A stretch of 64,000 nt of DNA from Valencia hispanica (taxonomy: Eukaryota > Chordata > Actinopteri > Cyprinodontiformes > Valenciidae). The stretch is taken from the NCBI GenBank assembly GCA_963556495.2, contig OY747703.1:25563796-25627795 (forward strand), written 5' to 3'. The notes under the pieces are model-generated. The model was not told the origin of the DNA. It did no database searches and was given only the letters and a program-made list of their open reading frames with translations. Positions 46,313-58,699 of the stretch are shown here, one piece after another (position 1 is the stretch's first letter; each line of letters opens with the position of its first letter). The position numbers and the translations under genes were made by a program.

Positions 46313-47124
46313 TGTCATGTTTGGTGGGCAGAAGCTCTTAATAAGGCAACAACTCCAGAAAGCAGAAATAGGGTTTTCTTAAAAAAGTTTATTAGTTCGT
46401 TTGCAGGTAAACAGGAATTGTCGCTGGAAAGGACAGGTAATTGGTTAGTTTAAGGTCTTTTTGTTCTGAAGATTTAGATTTTTGATGAAGCTGTGTTGGA
46501 ATGTGATTGATTACTTGAATCCGGAATCCGATGAGACTGGGGGGTGAGTAGAAGCCAGGAGTCTCTGGATAGCTGGTGATTGTGTGATTGGTGAATTGTG
46601 ATCCAGTTCTCTGTTCCTTGTTGCAGGAGGTGGTTGTTGGAGGGTGGACGGAGAGGCGACTTATGGTGGAGGCGAGGTGGGTGGATTGTTCAGTGTTTTC
46701 CAGGGCAGAGCGGCTCAGAGGCTGACCAAGAAGGAACCCAAAACAACAGAGGATCCAGGCCAGAACCATGGAAGGTCCGATCCTGCTCTATGGAATCCAG
46801 TTGACGTCAGGTAAGGCTTTCCGTAGGAACAGAGGAAGTAATTCTGCCCAGAGCTGTCCTTTGGCCTTGACAGCGGAACCGGAGCAGCAAGGGAACCCAG
46901 GAGAATGATCTGCCGAGGAGACAACAAGGTCGGTAAATAATTCTGAAGATTAAGCATACTGAACTATGTAAAGTTCTGGGAGTAAGATGTAGCCGTGTAC
47001 CACGCTAGGAGGTGGAACCATCTGGCGTCAGCTCTCTGCAGCCGCTCTGGTTATAAAGGCCAGCGTTGATTACTGGCAATGGGGAACACCTGGACCGGCG
47101 CCTGTCAGTCCCTGATTCCTAACA
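46313..47124 (-). mobile_element. Solo LTR, 812 bp, minus strand, TSD GAAAG
   Basis: On the plus strand it begins TGTCATGTTTGG and ends TTCCTAACA, bounded by GAAAG at 46308-46312 and 47125-47129. In minus orientation it runs TGTTAGG...CATGACA, with a TATAA box near 47055. No internal retroelement sequence. The frames at 46392-46957 are incidental. Confidence 0.85.
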
Positions 47125-47444
47125 GAAAGCACTGACCATGGCATCAGTGTGCTAGCATCAGCCACTGGTAGTGGGACAGAAAGCTAAACTGGAACAACTG
47201 GAGGGAGAGATGCGGTACTGGCGGGAAGTTCTGCTCCGGCGGGTTATAGCTATCAGTCAGTTTTTAGGTGAAAGAGGCCTGCTTTTCTGTGGTGATGATG
47301 AATTACTTGGATCAGCACACAGTGTTAACTTTGTTGGCATTTTGGCATTTATCTGTCAGTTTGGTCATTTTCTTAGTGAGCACATGAAAATGTGGACAGA
47401 AAGGCTGGGACAGCACATCATGGAGGATCGAATAAAAAGTAGGG

Positions 47445-47710
47445 ATGCATCAATCTAAAAATTTGTGGCAATACCAATATTTGATAGTATTATTGCTGTT
47501 GTGACCAATAACCGATACTTACAATGTTATAAATATTACATAAATCTCTTACAAAGATGAAAATAAACAGCGCTTTTTAATACTGGCTCAGTTTCTTTGT
47601 TTGTTTTGATTTTTACTGGCTCAGTTTTACTTATCGGACCAATACAATATGTTAAAAAATGACTAACATCGGTTGATACCAATGTTGATGTCAATATATT
47701 GTGCACTAGA
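47445..47710. repeat. Possible hAT-type dispersed repeat
   Basis: The run agtagggatgcatcaat ... caataccaatatttgatag ... accgatactt resembles the dispersed agggatgcaccgat repeat of vertebrate genomes. Only this part is recognisable. Confidence 0.3.
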
Positions 47711-48334
47711 CAAAAGCCATGTTCTCATGGTTTTGGTTATGAGAAACAGAAGAGGAGGAGGACAGAGACAGAGGAGGATGAAGAAACAGGAGTTTAGAGA
47801 TACAGATTCAGGTTTATTAAACACATTATTATTTTAAAGGAAAAGCATTTGTTTTTACTTTGTTTTCTTTTTACATTTATGATATAAAGTATAAGTCAAG
47901 TTTACTTAAACTGATTTCATGTTAAAAAATAGTGCAAAGAGAAAGGGAAATAGGGGGAAGACAGAGACCCAAGGGCAGCATGGGAGAGCTGAGAAGCAAA
48001 ATAACTGAAGAAGTTTTGTGAGACAGGAGAGGAGAGACAGGAAAGAAAAATATGAGTGAGTTTTTGTGATTTTGTAAGTTATGAAATAATCTAAACTGTA
48101 GTCCTGGCCTGGTGGTGCTGAGATCAAGCAGGATGTAAATTATTTACATAGGCAAACAAGTTACACCACAGTGTTGTGTCTTGATAATCTTGCCTGCAGA
48201 TGAGCAATGTAGCTTTACAAGAATGTGGTGAAAATCCTGTTTATATGATATTACTTTTTTTGCCGGTGGGGGGGGGGCTTTGAACACTTTGTGCCCAGGG
48301 GCCTCTGCTAACATAATCTGGCCCTGCTACTTGT

Positions 48335-49609
48335 CCTTGCAGAGTCGTGGGGGACTGGTGCTTATCTTCCACTGTCGTTGGGCAAGAGGCAGGGTACACC
48401 CTGGGCACGTCACCAGCACAGAGAAATCAAGAAAAAAAACCCTAATAAAATATACAACAACAAATAACCAACATAGAATAAAACAGAGGAAAAGTACAAT
48501 ATAAATACTAAAAGTACAATATAAAATACTAACACCACAGCCAATAAAAAACATATGTCAGTCACTGAAAGCTAAGTTTCGGGGGGGGTTATTATTTGGT
48601 AAAACTATCCATCTGTAGCTCACACTTGCGCTTGGGGGATTTGAAAAAAACAAAACAAGGGAAAATAAATGTATATACTGTGATGGGTTGGAAAGTATTG
48701 TGGTTCCTCTGTTCTTGTACATTTTCAACTACATTTCTGGACTTAGATAACACACTCTTTTTAGGTGCAGTTAAAAATATAAGAAAACTTCCTGTCCAAA
48801 TTGTCACTGACTGGGTTTTGGGCTTTTAGTTTTATTAGTTGGTGTATATACTGCATAAGATTCGATGTCTGTTTAACACGCCAGAGTTGTAGTTTGCAGC
48901 AGATCAGTATGTTTAGCTTTTTGCTCTGAAAAGAAAAACAATAGTTAGTAACTGAAATACGTGATTTGTGGACCCACAGCATGCTTGCAGCTTTAGAGAA
49001 CTCACCTTTGTGGCAAATGCCAACATCAACATATCCACAGGCAATAAAGCAGCTGGCAGGCAGGTGTTGTGTTCTTCTGTTTTCATCATCTTTATAATCC
49101 TCACTCAGCCCCCCCAATAACAAAGCATATAGTGATAAAGTTGAAGGTTTCTACATTTGAAAGTATTTGGTTTCTGAAGAAAATGTCTTTGGGGAGAACT
49201 TACTCTTATTTACTGTTGGGTTTGTTTTTTAGATACCTTAATTCTTGCATTAGGACTACAATGATAAACCAGTTCTGTTGATATGATGATTATCAGAGAG
49301 ATACTCCCAGGAATATCTTTTTAAGGGCAGACTCAAATTATTCTCTTCCATAAAAACATAGCCTTCACTCTGGTCAGTTTTTTAAATAAAATAAAAATGT
49401 AATTGAGAACTTTGTTGGGAGTATGTCTGAAATGAGAAACAGTTGGGGGTAGCATGAAAGCTATGTCATGGTAAACAACCAATAATAAATGAATTCCACA
49501 TTTTTGTCTAAAACATGTCCTTTTAGTTATTGGAGAGATCTTAAAAATGTCAACAATCTATTAATTTAGCCATAATAACCATCTAATGATAGGTTTCCAT
49601 GCAAAATGT
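48335..49609. other. Intergenic DNA
   Basis: No motif-bearing frame; the minus-strand frame at 49123-48761 (120 codons) has no recognisable domain. A run of ten Gs at 48266-48276 lies just upstream, within the hAT-like end. Confidence 0.5.
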
Positions 49610-49617
49610 GACAAGTA

Positions 49618-50845
49618 TTAAAGGGGGGGTGGCACGTTTTTCTCAGGGAGACAGAACAATTCTATGGTACAGTACAGCCATATTATTACCATAAATCGAT
49701 CCGTAAGTTCAGTAAATAATATGAACTACCTTTTTGAAATTTGCGCTTACAACATGTCCGAACAAAATGCCTTGAAATTAGCCGCATGTCTCTTTAAGAG
49801 CCTCGAACACTCCCCCTTCGGCACACTGTCTTCAACGTCATCACAACATTCTCCACACGGGCACGCAGGATTACTGTGCAGAAGCATCTTGAAAAGTTGC
49901 AACTAAAGTTGCAATGTTTTTATGTGTGATTTTCTTTTATGTTTTGCCAATCACTTGAAAATTAGTTGGAAACTAGCCTAGAGGTCGGTCGAAAGTTTTT
50001 AATCCTAAATAACTCAGCAGATCTAAAAAGTAAAAGTGCACCTCCTGTCAGTCACATAAAAACTGCTCTCCTGAAAACTTGCTGCTCGCTGCTGCTGTCT
50101 GTGTGTCACTATTTACAGCTGATCATTTTCTCATGGGACATACACAAATTTTGTAGGTGACCCATTTTGGATTCAAAGGGGCGAATTTCACCAACAAGTG
50201 ATGGATTTTCATGACTGGAATAAGAACACTGTACCCCATAGCCCCTACATTAGCAAAATGAAAATGTAACATGTTTTATTCCCGATCCCTCTCACATAAG
50301 AAACAGGAACTGTACATGATATGCGACCCCGTCAGATGTAAGATAATGAAAGGGAGAGTCACAACTGGTAAAGGGTGCGGTAAAGTTGCGTTAATTGTAT
50401 AAAATTGCTAGACGTGCAGAATTCGCGGGGATTGGCTGAATTTACATTAATCGTAACGATCGCAACATCGCGAATTCCTGGAGGGACTGAATAATAAACA
50501 CGAGCTACAGTGCACAGATTTAACTCTGAATTAGCCTAAGCTATGTTGTTCTAACAAGCTGAATCAGATCACTTCCACTTACCAGTGTTGGCTCTGAAGA
50601 AATACTCTTGAGAGTGGGGATTGCATCGTTCTTTAACGTCAACTTGCTTACTAATCCACTGTTAAATAAACTTTTGTTCTGGAAGCAATCTTCTGTGAAA
50701 TGGCCGGCACAAACGAAGCAAATCTTCTTGGGACGACGGTCGTTTCCAAAAATGAATTCCAACCATTTTTGACAAACAGCCCCTTTGTTTTTGTTTTTTA
50801 TCATATTACATACCAGCTGTTGGTGGTGGCAATATTTTAGCACTG
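49618..50845 (-). mobile_element. THAP-domain DNA transposon fragment
   Basis: A THAP-like exon on the minus strand (50843-50541) is followed by about 900 bases of noncoding DNA reaching ttaaagggggggtggcacg at 49618. A TTAA next to a G-rich end would fit a Kolobok-type terminus. The opposite end is not recognisable. Bases 50240-50500 are related to 36360-36665, so the family has at least two decayed copies here. Assignment to Kolobok is an inference. Confidence 0.45.
50541..50843 (-). pseudogene. THAP-type zinc finger exon
   Basis: 100 codons. From about residue 24 it shows the second half of a THAP domain: W-L-E-F-I-F, then V-C-A-G-H-F-T-E-D-C-F (the paired C..H zinc ligands with the HF hallmark), a KLTLK stretch and D-A-I-P-T-L, the invariant proline motif that closes the domain. 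The first C-x-C ligand pair should be in an upstream exon and was not found. THAP domains bind DNA in P-element, Kolobok and related transposases and in host transcription factors. The surrounding repeat suggests a transposon origin. Confidence 0.6.
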
Positions 50846-51358
50846 TTCCCTATTCACCAACAGCTGAGAACAAGTTTTGGTCTGTTAAACCCTTTTTTAC
50901 AAGTTCAAACTAAAGCAAAACAACAAACTCATAAGGAAACCAAGCAGACATATAGGTGTTCAAAGTGACACAACAATGTCTGTCTAGTGACCCATCGAGC
51001 TGTCTGTCAGGTGTTTGAGTGTGTGTATGAAGGCATGGGGTGCAGGGAGAGATGGCAGCTGCACCACACCACACAAGGGAAATATTTGTCAGAAAGGAGG
51101 AGATGTGTGTCAGCACAGACCCCAGAGATGACCAGATGGATTAGCAGGGCCACATCACATTGTAACACTCTGTTGTGCATGTGGGGGCCGACGTGTGTGA
51201 CATTACTCTGTGTTTGGAATGTGTGGTCTCTCTTTGTTGTGCAGGAGATAACAACTTTTCACCAAACACAATGTGTAAAAGCTTACCTTTATTGGACCCA
51301 AACGTGGTGTTTTATGTAATTATGTTTAACAGATTTTTGTTTCCTATCTATGCCTATA
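50846..51358. other. Intergenic DNA
   Basis: A GT/GC-richer stretch. Reading frames of up to 110 codons at 50987-51319 carry no recognisable motif. Confidence 0.45.
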
Positions 51359-53357
51359 TACTTCAAAGGGAAGGTAGACACCATCCGATGTAATCTTTAT
51401 CTTCTCAAAGTAACATTGTTTTAGACAAATCTGAGTGTGTGTCTTTACCAGAGGAAACACTGGACAGTTTTGTCCTGGTAGAAGCTGGGACTCTTGATAA
51501 AGTTTTCTCCTCAGTGAGGCCCACCACATGTGTTTTGGACCCGATTCCCACTTCCTTTTTTTAGCAATTATATGGATCTTTTAGAGATGAGATTTTAACC
51601 ATGATGAATTGCTCCCTTCAGACGGGGGTCTTTCCTGACGCCTTTTAAGGGGCGGTAGTGAGGCCCCTGTTGAAGAAGAGCAATTTAGATTTTAATGATA
51701 TTAACAATTTTAGACCGGTATCTAACTTACCTTTTTTAAGCAAAATTTTAGAAAAAATTGTTTTAATTCAACTTAATGATTTTATTAATGAGCACAATGT
51801 CCTGGAGAAATTTCAGTCTGGTTTTAGGGTAAACCATAGCACAGAGACAGCCCTTTTGAAGATTTTAAATGATTTTAGATTAAACTATGATGCTCAGAAG
51901 GTGACAGTGCTGGTTCTACTGGATCTAAGCGCTGCCTTTGATACAGTAGAACACACTATTCTTTTAACCCGTTTAAAACAGATTGGCCTGTCTGGTGCTG
52001 TTCACAAATGGTTAACATCCTACCTCTCAGACAGGACTTTTATGGTAAGTTTAGATACCTGCTCCTCTAGGGTCCATAGGATTACATGTGGTGTGCCCCA
52101 GGGTTCAATTGTAGGCCCAGTGCTTTTTAACCTGTATATGCTCCCTCTTGGTAGCGTCATCAGGAGACATGGAGTTAACTTTCACAGTTATGCTGATGAT
52201 ACACAGCTGTACATCTCCATGTCTCCCGATGACACACGGCCAATAGATGCACTTTTTACTGCATTTTAGACATCAAATCCTGGATAGCAGAAGACTTTCT
52301 CCAGCTCAACCAGGAAAAGACTGAAGTTTTAGTCATCGGTCCTGAGGCTCAGAGAGAAACTTTGACCAAAACTACAATCACTGTCTTTTAATCCCTCTTT
52401 ACAAGTGAAGAACCTGGGTGTGATTTTTGACTCTGAGCTGACTTTTTTTCCTCACATAAAAATATTACTAAAATAGGTTTTTATCAACTAAAGAACATCG
52501 CCAGAGTCCGCCCCATTCTCTCTCGGGCCAACACGGAGACACTGATGCATGCTTTTATCTCCAGTAGAATTGATTACTGTAATGCCCTGCTTTCTGGTCT
52601 TCCCAAAAAGAGTACCTCAGGTTTACAACTACTACAAAATTCAGCAGCACGTGTCCTGAAATCACTGCATTGGCTCCCCGTACATTTTAGGATCGATTTT
52701 AAGGTTCTTTGAATGGTTTTTAAGCGTCTTAATGGTCTTGGGCCTTCTTATCTCTCTGAACTGCTTTTACCATATAAACCTTCGCGGTCTCTACGCTCCT
52801 CTGGCAGCCGTCTCCTTGTCACCCCAAAAGTCAGGACACACACGCATGGTGAGGCATCCTTTCATTATTATGGCCCTCATCTCTGGAAGAGGCTGCCGGA
52901 GGACCTCAGGGCCGCAGAGAACGTTCATGTTTTTAAGAGCAGGCTCAAGACTCACCTTTTTAGCCTAGCTTTTAACTGATTATTATTTATTACTGTTTGT
53001 CTATTTGCTCTGCTTGTTTTATATTATTATATTTTTATCAGTGTTTTACTATTTAATCTTATCACATTAATTTACTGTTTATTTTTATACTTTAATTTAT
53101 CTTAATCCCCGTTCCAGTGTTTCCTCTGTGGGAGCCCTCTGCCCCGGGAGCGGTGGTCGGCTGTGGCTGCCTGGGGACTCTCCAGGTGGAGCTTGGGTGG
53201 AGGTGGGAGTATAACTGTGACCATGCTTTTAAATCTGTGGGGGAGGGAAGGGAATGTGGTTTTATGTGGGGTCATTTTAATCTGTAAAGCACTTTGTGAT
53301 GCAACTTCTTGTATGAAAAGCGCTTTATAAATAAAGTTTGATTTGATTTGATTTGAT
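51359..53357 (+). mobile_element. L2 LINE, 5'-truncated, complete 3' end
   Basis: Begins within ORF2, at the same GKVDTIR codons where the copy at the window end is cut off. 51658-52269 is an open RT segment of 203 codons. It has RPVSNLPFLSKILEK, FQSGFRVNHSTETALL, VLLDLSAAFDTVEH, a CGVPQGSIVGPVLFNLY block and the catalytic Y-A-D-D at 52189-52200. A frameshift near 52260, TAA near 52390 and TGA near 52711 break the rest. The C-terminus is readable at 52713-52979 (PSYLSELLLPY, SRSLRSS, LWKRLPEDLRAAE). The 3' UTR has AATAAA and a tail of TGATT units at about 53337-53357. Not functional, but young enough for long frames to persist. Confidence 0.88.
51658..52269 (+). pseudogene. L2 ORF2 reverse-transcriptase segment
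   Basis: Fingers and palm of a non-LTR RT in one frame. The palm aspartates are in LLDLSAAFD and Y-A-D-D. The ATG is internal; real translation would have started far upstream in the missing 5' part. The frame ends by shift rather than natural stop. Confidence 0.85.
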
Positions 53358-54847
53358 ATAGAAATTACAAAATACAAACAAAATAGATATTTTTCTCACC
53401 GGGATCAGGAGCAAGCTAGAAAGGTTGGAAGTGGCTGAAAAAAAGCACGGCTGCAGAAAATGAACCCTTCCATATGCATACATCTGTCAGTGGTACTTAA
53501 ACAAATTCAGTAATCCAACTTAAGCACAGAAAGTATAAAACAAAGTTGATGAGTCAGTTTTATATTGTAAATAAAGGGTGAAAACGGAACTTTCTTTTGC
53601 CATTTTAATATTTCCCTGCCTTTTGGCTGGCAGCATCTGCTTCAAAAGAAATACTCTAGGCTACTTTGTTTTGGTAAATGAGAACTCTCTTTACCATGAC
53701 TGGTCATTTTGCAGAACGTCAAAAAGATCCTGAACCAGAAATGAATCAAAATAAAAGTTTCTTCTAATCAAGAAAACTCAATTTCATTAGAAAAATTTCA
53801 GCTTTTTAATCTGGACTCTGATCTATGCGATATAGTGAACCCATACATTTGGGCCAATTCAAATTATAAAGTATAAAATATTAAAAAAGGGCTATTAGAA
53901 ATTATTCAACTGTAAGCTAACTTAAGTAGGAGTTGTTCACAAATGTAAACTATTCATGTCAGGCTGTAATTGCATCATGCAAAAGATGTGTTACACCAGA
54001 GAAAAAAAAATTCCTTGGTCTGTGTTAGGGGTTAATTTGAAGATATATTTATTTACCGCTGGCACCCAAGACAAAAAAGCTGCTGGTGGCCTTTTGATGA
54101 ACTCCTTTTGACAAAGAAAAATTCGTAACGTTTCCAATCCCTACAAGAAACCCCAGTGTGAAAAGGTACTCATGCAATGCCTGAAGAATTTATGCAATTG
54201 TTATTGTTATGAATATTCTGCCAAGATGTTAAGCTCTATATTATCCAAAGCTGCTCCAGCAGTACAGCTAATTTCACCTCTGATGTTATTTCAGAGGAGA
54301 TCTACAGGGTTTATTTATTGAAAAGAAAACTAATGTCTGTGTGATTGCTTTGGGGAAAAGGGAGAAAGAAAGACACTGAAGAATACAATTATATTTTATC
54401 AGCTTCATAAAAACTTAATTCAGAAAGCCCAAGTTTTTTTCATTTTGATTTTCACCAAAGTGAATACAATATTTGTTCTGAATCAGCGTTTAATTTTTCA
54501 CTTATTCTTAAAATTTGTGCCCCAACAAATATATGCAGTAATTTAAGTCATCAACTCATTATTATCAAACACTAGTGGAAAGGGTTGCAGTTATGATTAT
54601 AGAGACCAACTGGCTAATTAAAGGCTTGTGAATGCCATGTTTATAAAGCTTAGCACAGTGTACTCCTCTTGTTTGAAGTCAGAGCATTAGAAATCTAGCT
54701 TTGTGAACCTATTGTTAACCTCTCCTTACCTCAAACAACTGAAGTCATTTCATCAACCAACAATGTTCTGCTTTAGGGTTGGGCAATACGACCCTCTTAG
54801 ATTGTTCCATGTTCTTGCTTAGAGAAAATGAAATAACATAAAAATAA
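53358..54847. other. Intergenic DNA
   Basis: AT-rich, no gene or repeat boundary recognised. Confidence 0.5.
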
Positions 54848-55140
54848 AGGGCTTCACAGTGGAGCAGTTGGTAGCACTGTTGCCTTGCAGTGAGAAGGTC
54901 TTACCCCCAATTTCCACTGCATGCGCTCCGCTCCGCTCCGGCACACACTCCGCAGCAAAAACGCTCCTTTTGTAGTCAATGAGAGCATTTCCAATGCCGC
55001 CGTTTTGCAAAATAAATCAATAAAGACTAGACATTTTTTGTATGCATAGCTATATTAATATAAGACCGCACATAGGCATGGGCTCTTTCTGCATGTAGTT
55101 TGCATGTTCTCCCTGTGCATGAGTGGGTTCCTGGGATTAA
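54848..55140 (+). mobile_element. tRNA-derived SINE interrupted by another insertion
   Basis: The head gggcttcacagtggagcagttggtagcactgttgcc (54848 on) has an A-box-like GTGGAGCAGTTGG. It breaks at about 54903, and the SINE body resumes near 55083 with ctttctgcatgtagtttgcatgttctccctgtgcatgagtggg. The 180 bases between (starting cccccaatttccactgcatgcgctccg) are foreign, with gctccgctccg repeats. The B box falls in the lost or displaced part. Confidence 0.6.
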
Positions 55141-55854
55141 ATTGTTCTGCCTTTAAAGATTACAGTGGCAGTAGTGTAGTACTATCTTAAGTTAAAAATA
55201 AATTGCAGATAAAACCATATTTAATTACTCAAATAAGGAGTTAGCTGTAGGCATTGCCTAGTTTCTAATGGTTACTGAATAAACATTTAGATTGATGCCT
55301 CCACCTTTTAGAATGGTCTGGTTTTATCTGCTTAACTGGTTACCAGCTTGTCAGATTTATTGAACTACTAACCTTGTATCTGAGATCACCAGTCAGAGTA
55401 GACAAATAACCAATAACAAGATTGTCTATGCTTGTATTCACAGCATCAATACTGCAAACCTTCATAACAAAAGCCTCATCCAGGTACAAAGCAGTCTGAA
55501 CTTCAAACTTGCAGAAAGCTAATTAAATTATCTGCGCTCATAAAACCACAACAGACTAAGTGCATTAAGTGTTTAGGTTATACAGTAGGCTGCAAATAAT
55601 CTCTGACAGATGTCGTTTAGTACAGAAGAGGATCTGAGTGTGTTGCTGGGAGTGTGATGAAATTATTAAAAATATTACATCTGCTGATGCTACCAATAAT
55701 ATTGGTACCAGTGATGCTGAAGCTAAACCGTGATTAATTTTCTCACAATAATCATGTGTGAATTAGAAGAATTTTCATACTGTTCCAAATGTATTCTTGA
55801 ATTCTGTTTTGCCGTCATGAGGTGTGCACTTTTTTCCTTTAAATGCTATTTTTC
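55141..55854. other. Intergenic DNA
   Basis: No coding or repeat signal recognised. Confidence 0.5.
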
Positions 55855-56720
55855 TTTTATGTAAGGAAAGCATTTGACACCAAGAACCACACCACTCTTC
55901 TTATCTGACTGGAATCTTTCTTCATCAGATTGTCTCCTCTCTCTTTGTTCAGATCCTATCCCTCTAACATACAATAGTTCATTCTAGTCAAAAACTCTGT
56001 CTCCTCTCTGGCTTATGTTGTTCCCCAAGGTCCTGTACTTGGTCCTCTCCTTTTTGTTCTCTCTGTTATCTCTATATTCTTTCTGTTGGTATATATATTT
56101 TGTTGCCACCCAATTTCTACTGCTATGCTGATGACATCCAGACCTTCACCTATCCTGAATTCATAACCCCCACAACCCACTCCCTTTCAGAAATAAATGT
56201 TTGGAATTTAAGCAATTTTTAATCAAATAAATTATTATAAATCTAATATCTTAATAATTTGACCAAAATTTCATATTAAATATCTTAACAATTTTAGCAT
56301 CACTCTCAACCAATCCATGCTAAATCCCTCCTCCCATAAACACAACCATGGCGTCATCTTTGACTGCTACCTTAAATTCAAGACCTGCATCAGCATCTCA
56401 TCATCAACAACTCCAAAACGGCCTTCTTCCATCTCAAGAGCATACATTTCCTTCACTCTCTTTCTCTACTGCTGAAACGTTATTCTATGTTGATGTTTTA
56501 TCACCTTGTGATTCAATTACTGTGACAAGTATCCTCTATGAGTCATCCTCTAAACTCCTTAGCAAAGTCCAGTACATCCGAACTCAGGCAAAGGTTTTTT
56601 CCCTCCACTCATCATATCAGCTGTCCTTAAAAACCTTCACACTCCAATACAGTCCCTCAAAATATACCCTTTTTAATGTAAAACAATCAAAGCAACTGAA
56701 AACAACTTAAAACTGGAGCA
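55855..56720 (+). mobile_element. LINE reverse-transcriptase relic
   Basis: A decayed plus-strand RT: KAFDT near 55868, VPQGPVLGPLLFVLSV near 56021, and C-Y-A-D-D-I-Q-T near 56120, then KTAFFHLKSI near 56412 in a shifted frame. There are many stops and shifts. L2-like in motif order. No 3' tail could be fixed. Confidence 0.6.
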
Positions 56721-57985
56721 AAGTTCCTGAGGTTTTAGTGGAACAACACTAACCTAAAAAGGGGTATTAATGTATTTGCATGCCGTTGGTGCATTGTATC
56801 TGAAGGTCCATAAAGGCAGTATCAAATAGCTTCTGCAGTAGCAGCTACTATAGCCACCCACTGTTATGGGATATCTGCTGCAGTCCCTCCATGTGCACAG
56901 TGAGACATTTCTGCATCTGTATCTTATTTGTTTGTAGGTATCTCTGCTCCATTTTCCCATTTACTAATATGTTCCTGTCTTTACAGAAGCATGTCTGCTA
57001 TGTGTGTTATATGATCTGGTATGAAATAAGAAAAAAAGCATTTTTCCTGTGCTAACTGGGAAACATATTTGGGTTTGTGCACTTTTCCCTCTCCCACTGA
57101 AAGGGGCAATACATCATAGAAGTAAATCTGATGGGAAAACAGACAATTGTGAGGGTACTTATGGCTCCTCTAGAGGGACATACCCATAAAAGGTTAACAA
57201 AAGTCACCTTTTAGACTGCTCTCACACTGTATTAATAATGTTAAGATGATTACATAAAGCAAATTATCTATCAAAGTGGGCTCAGGCAGGTCACAAGAGT
57301 AATTTAGAGGGGTTTTTGCAGCAGCTGGAAAAGCTTTTCATTAGTACATCAGAGTCCAGATTATACGCTGAAACAAAGACTGGACTGAACATCACAGAAA
57401 CCCAGCTTAGATTTACTTTGCATATCAAATCCACCCAGAAAAAGAAATCATTGATGTTTCAAAGGATGGAAAGGTTCACAAAGGATATTTACCCTACATT
57501 TTAAAAACTTTTATAGTTTAGATCAGAACCTAACTTTGCCTAGAGTCAAACGTTTAAGAAACATAAATAACACATTCTACTGACTCCATTGGCGTTTTGG
57601 GTAATTTAGCTGTCTAGATGGACTTGGTGAGGAATTAATCCTGACAACACATATGTCTAGAAAAATGAAAAAAATAAAGCAATTACAATTAAAATACTTC
57701 ATTATATGTCTGGCTATTCAAAATTTGATATTAGTGCCAAATGTAATTATTTATTTACTTATTTGTATAGACCAAAAGCAGTGTGATGTCACAAGCGCCC
57801 TCTCTACCATTGTTTTCTGTCTGAACCCCACTTTTGTATTAAGTGCCTGCCTGCAGAGCGTGAAGTTCATAGGCTTTCTAAGATTTCAATGCAAACTCTC
57901 AAAATAAAACTTTTTTTAATCGAAAAATAGAGATCACCTACAACTGAATTATTAGAACATTAGAAAGACGGACAGTTTTACCCAA
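56721..57985. other. Intergenic DNA
   Basis: No recognisable gene; frames are short and lack motifs. Confidence 0.5.
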
Positions 57986-57989
57986 CAGA

Positions 57990-58420
57990 ATTTTTTTCTG
58001 TGTCTTAAATGTCATGGTCTGGGAATGCTTTGTTCCACCAGGACCCGGCCCACTCACCATCAGAGAACCCACCATGAAGTCTACAAGTTCAGAGGGAGCT
58101 TGAGAAAATTAGACCATCTGTGGGGAAAAATAAAAATAAACTGAGGCAGAACTGGACCCTGTAACATGACAATGACCCAACAAACAGTAGAACCACAAAG
58201 GCCTGGGTATAAATTAAGAAATGGAAAGCAGTGGGTTGAGTCAAAGCCCAAATCTTGATCCTATTGAGATGAGAAACCTCCAAAACATCTCACAGCTGAA
58301 TGTGAGGAGTGGGGCAACCTTTCCTCAGACTGATGTCAGAGACTATAGAGACTGTAGATTAATACAAGAAATCGTAATTTCAACCAAAGGTGACAAGACT
58401 AACTATTAGCATATAGGGTG
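57990..58420 (+). mobile_element. Tc1-like transposase relic
   Basis: Plus-strand scraps include DNDPT near 58175, followed in another frame by LSQSPNLDPIEMRNL near 58235. These are decayed forms of the QHDNDPKH and WPSQSPDLNPIE boxes holding the last two catalytic residues of Tc1 transposases. Frames are broken; no TIR. Confidence 0.6.
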
Positions 58421-58567
58421 TCATAATATCCCCCAGCAAGAAAACGTCTAGCTTCTAGACCATCTGCTAAACCTCTGAAAAATGTGGACAACTAACTTCT
58501 TTCTTTTATGTTTTCTAATTAGACATTAATATATGAAAAATCCTTTTGAAAAAAATATTATTTAATC

Positions 58568-58694
58568 ACTGCAATGGACTGGTGACCCGTTCAGGGTATA
58601 CGCCTCCTTTCGCCCAATTATGTTGCTGGCACCAGCCCCCCAGCAACCCTGCATAGGATAGATGGCATAGAAGATGGATGGATGGATGGATGGA
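58568..58694 (+). mobile_element. RTE/Rex3-type LINE or SINE 3' tail with (GATG)n
   Basis: caatggactggtgacccg, cgcctttcgcccaatta and agcaaccctgcataggatag lead into atggcatagaag and a GATG array at about 58673-58694. This tail sequence with GATG repeats is characteristic of fish Rex3/RTE elements and of SINEs that borrow their 3' end. Confidence 0.6.
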
Positions 58695-58699
58695 ATTTA

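Larger units (their letters stand above)
44790..48326. mobile_element. hAT-like transposon shell with nested insertions (3537 bp)
   Basis: The left end CAAGGCTGGATTATCCAGGG and the inverse of the right end CAGGGCCAGATTATGTTAGC are alike. They are flanked by TTACTTGT (44782-44789) and CTACTTGT (48327-48334), an 8-base duplication with one mismatch, as hAT elements make. A second CAGGGCCGGATTATG end starts at 45060 and matches the 48326 end even better, so two related elements or an internal end duplication are present. No hAT transposase frame is seen. A cysteine-rich two-exon fragment (45408-45686) and a solo LTR (46313-47124) lie inside. Confidence 0.55.
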
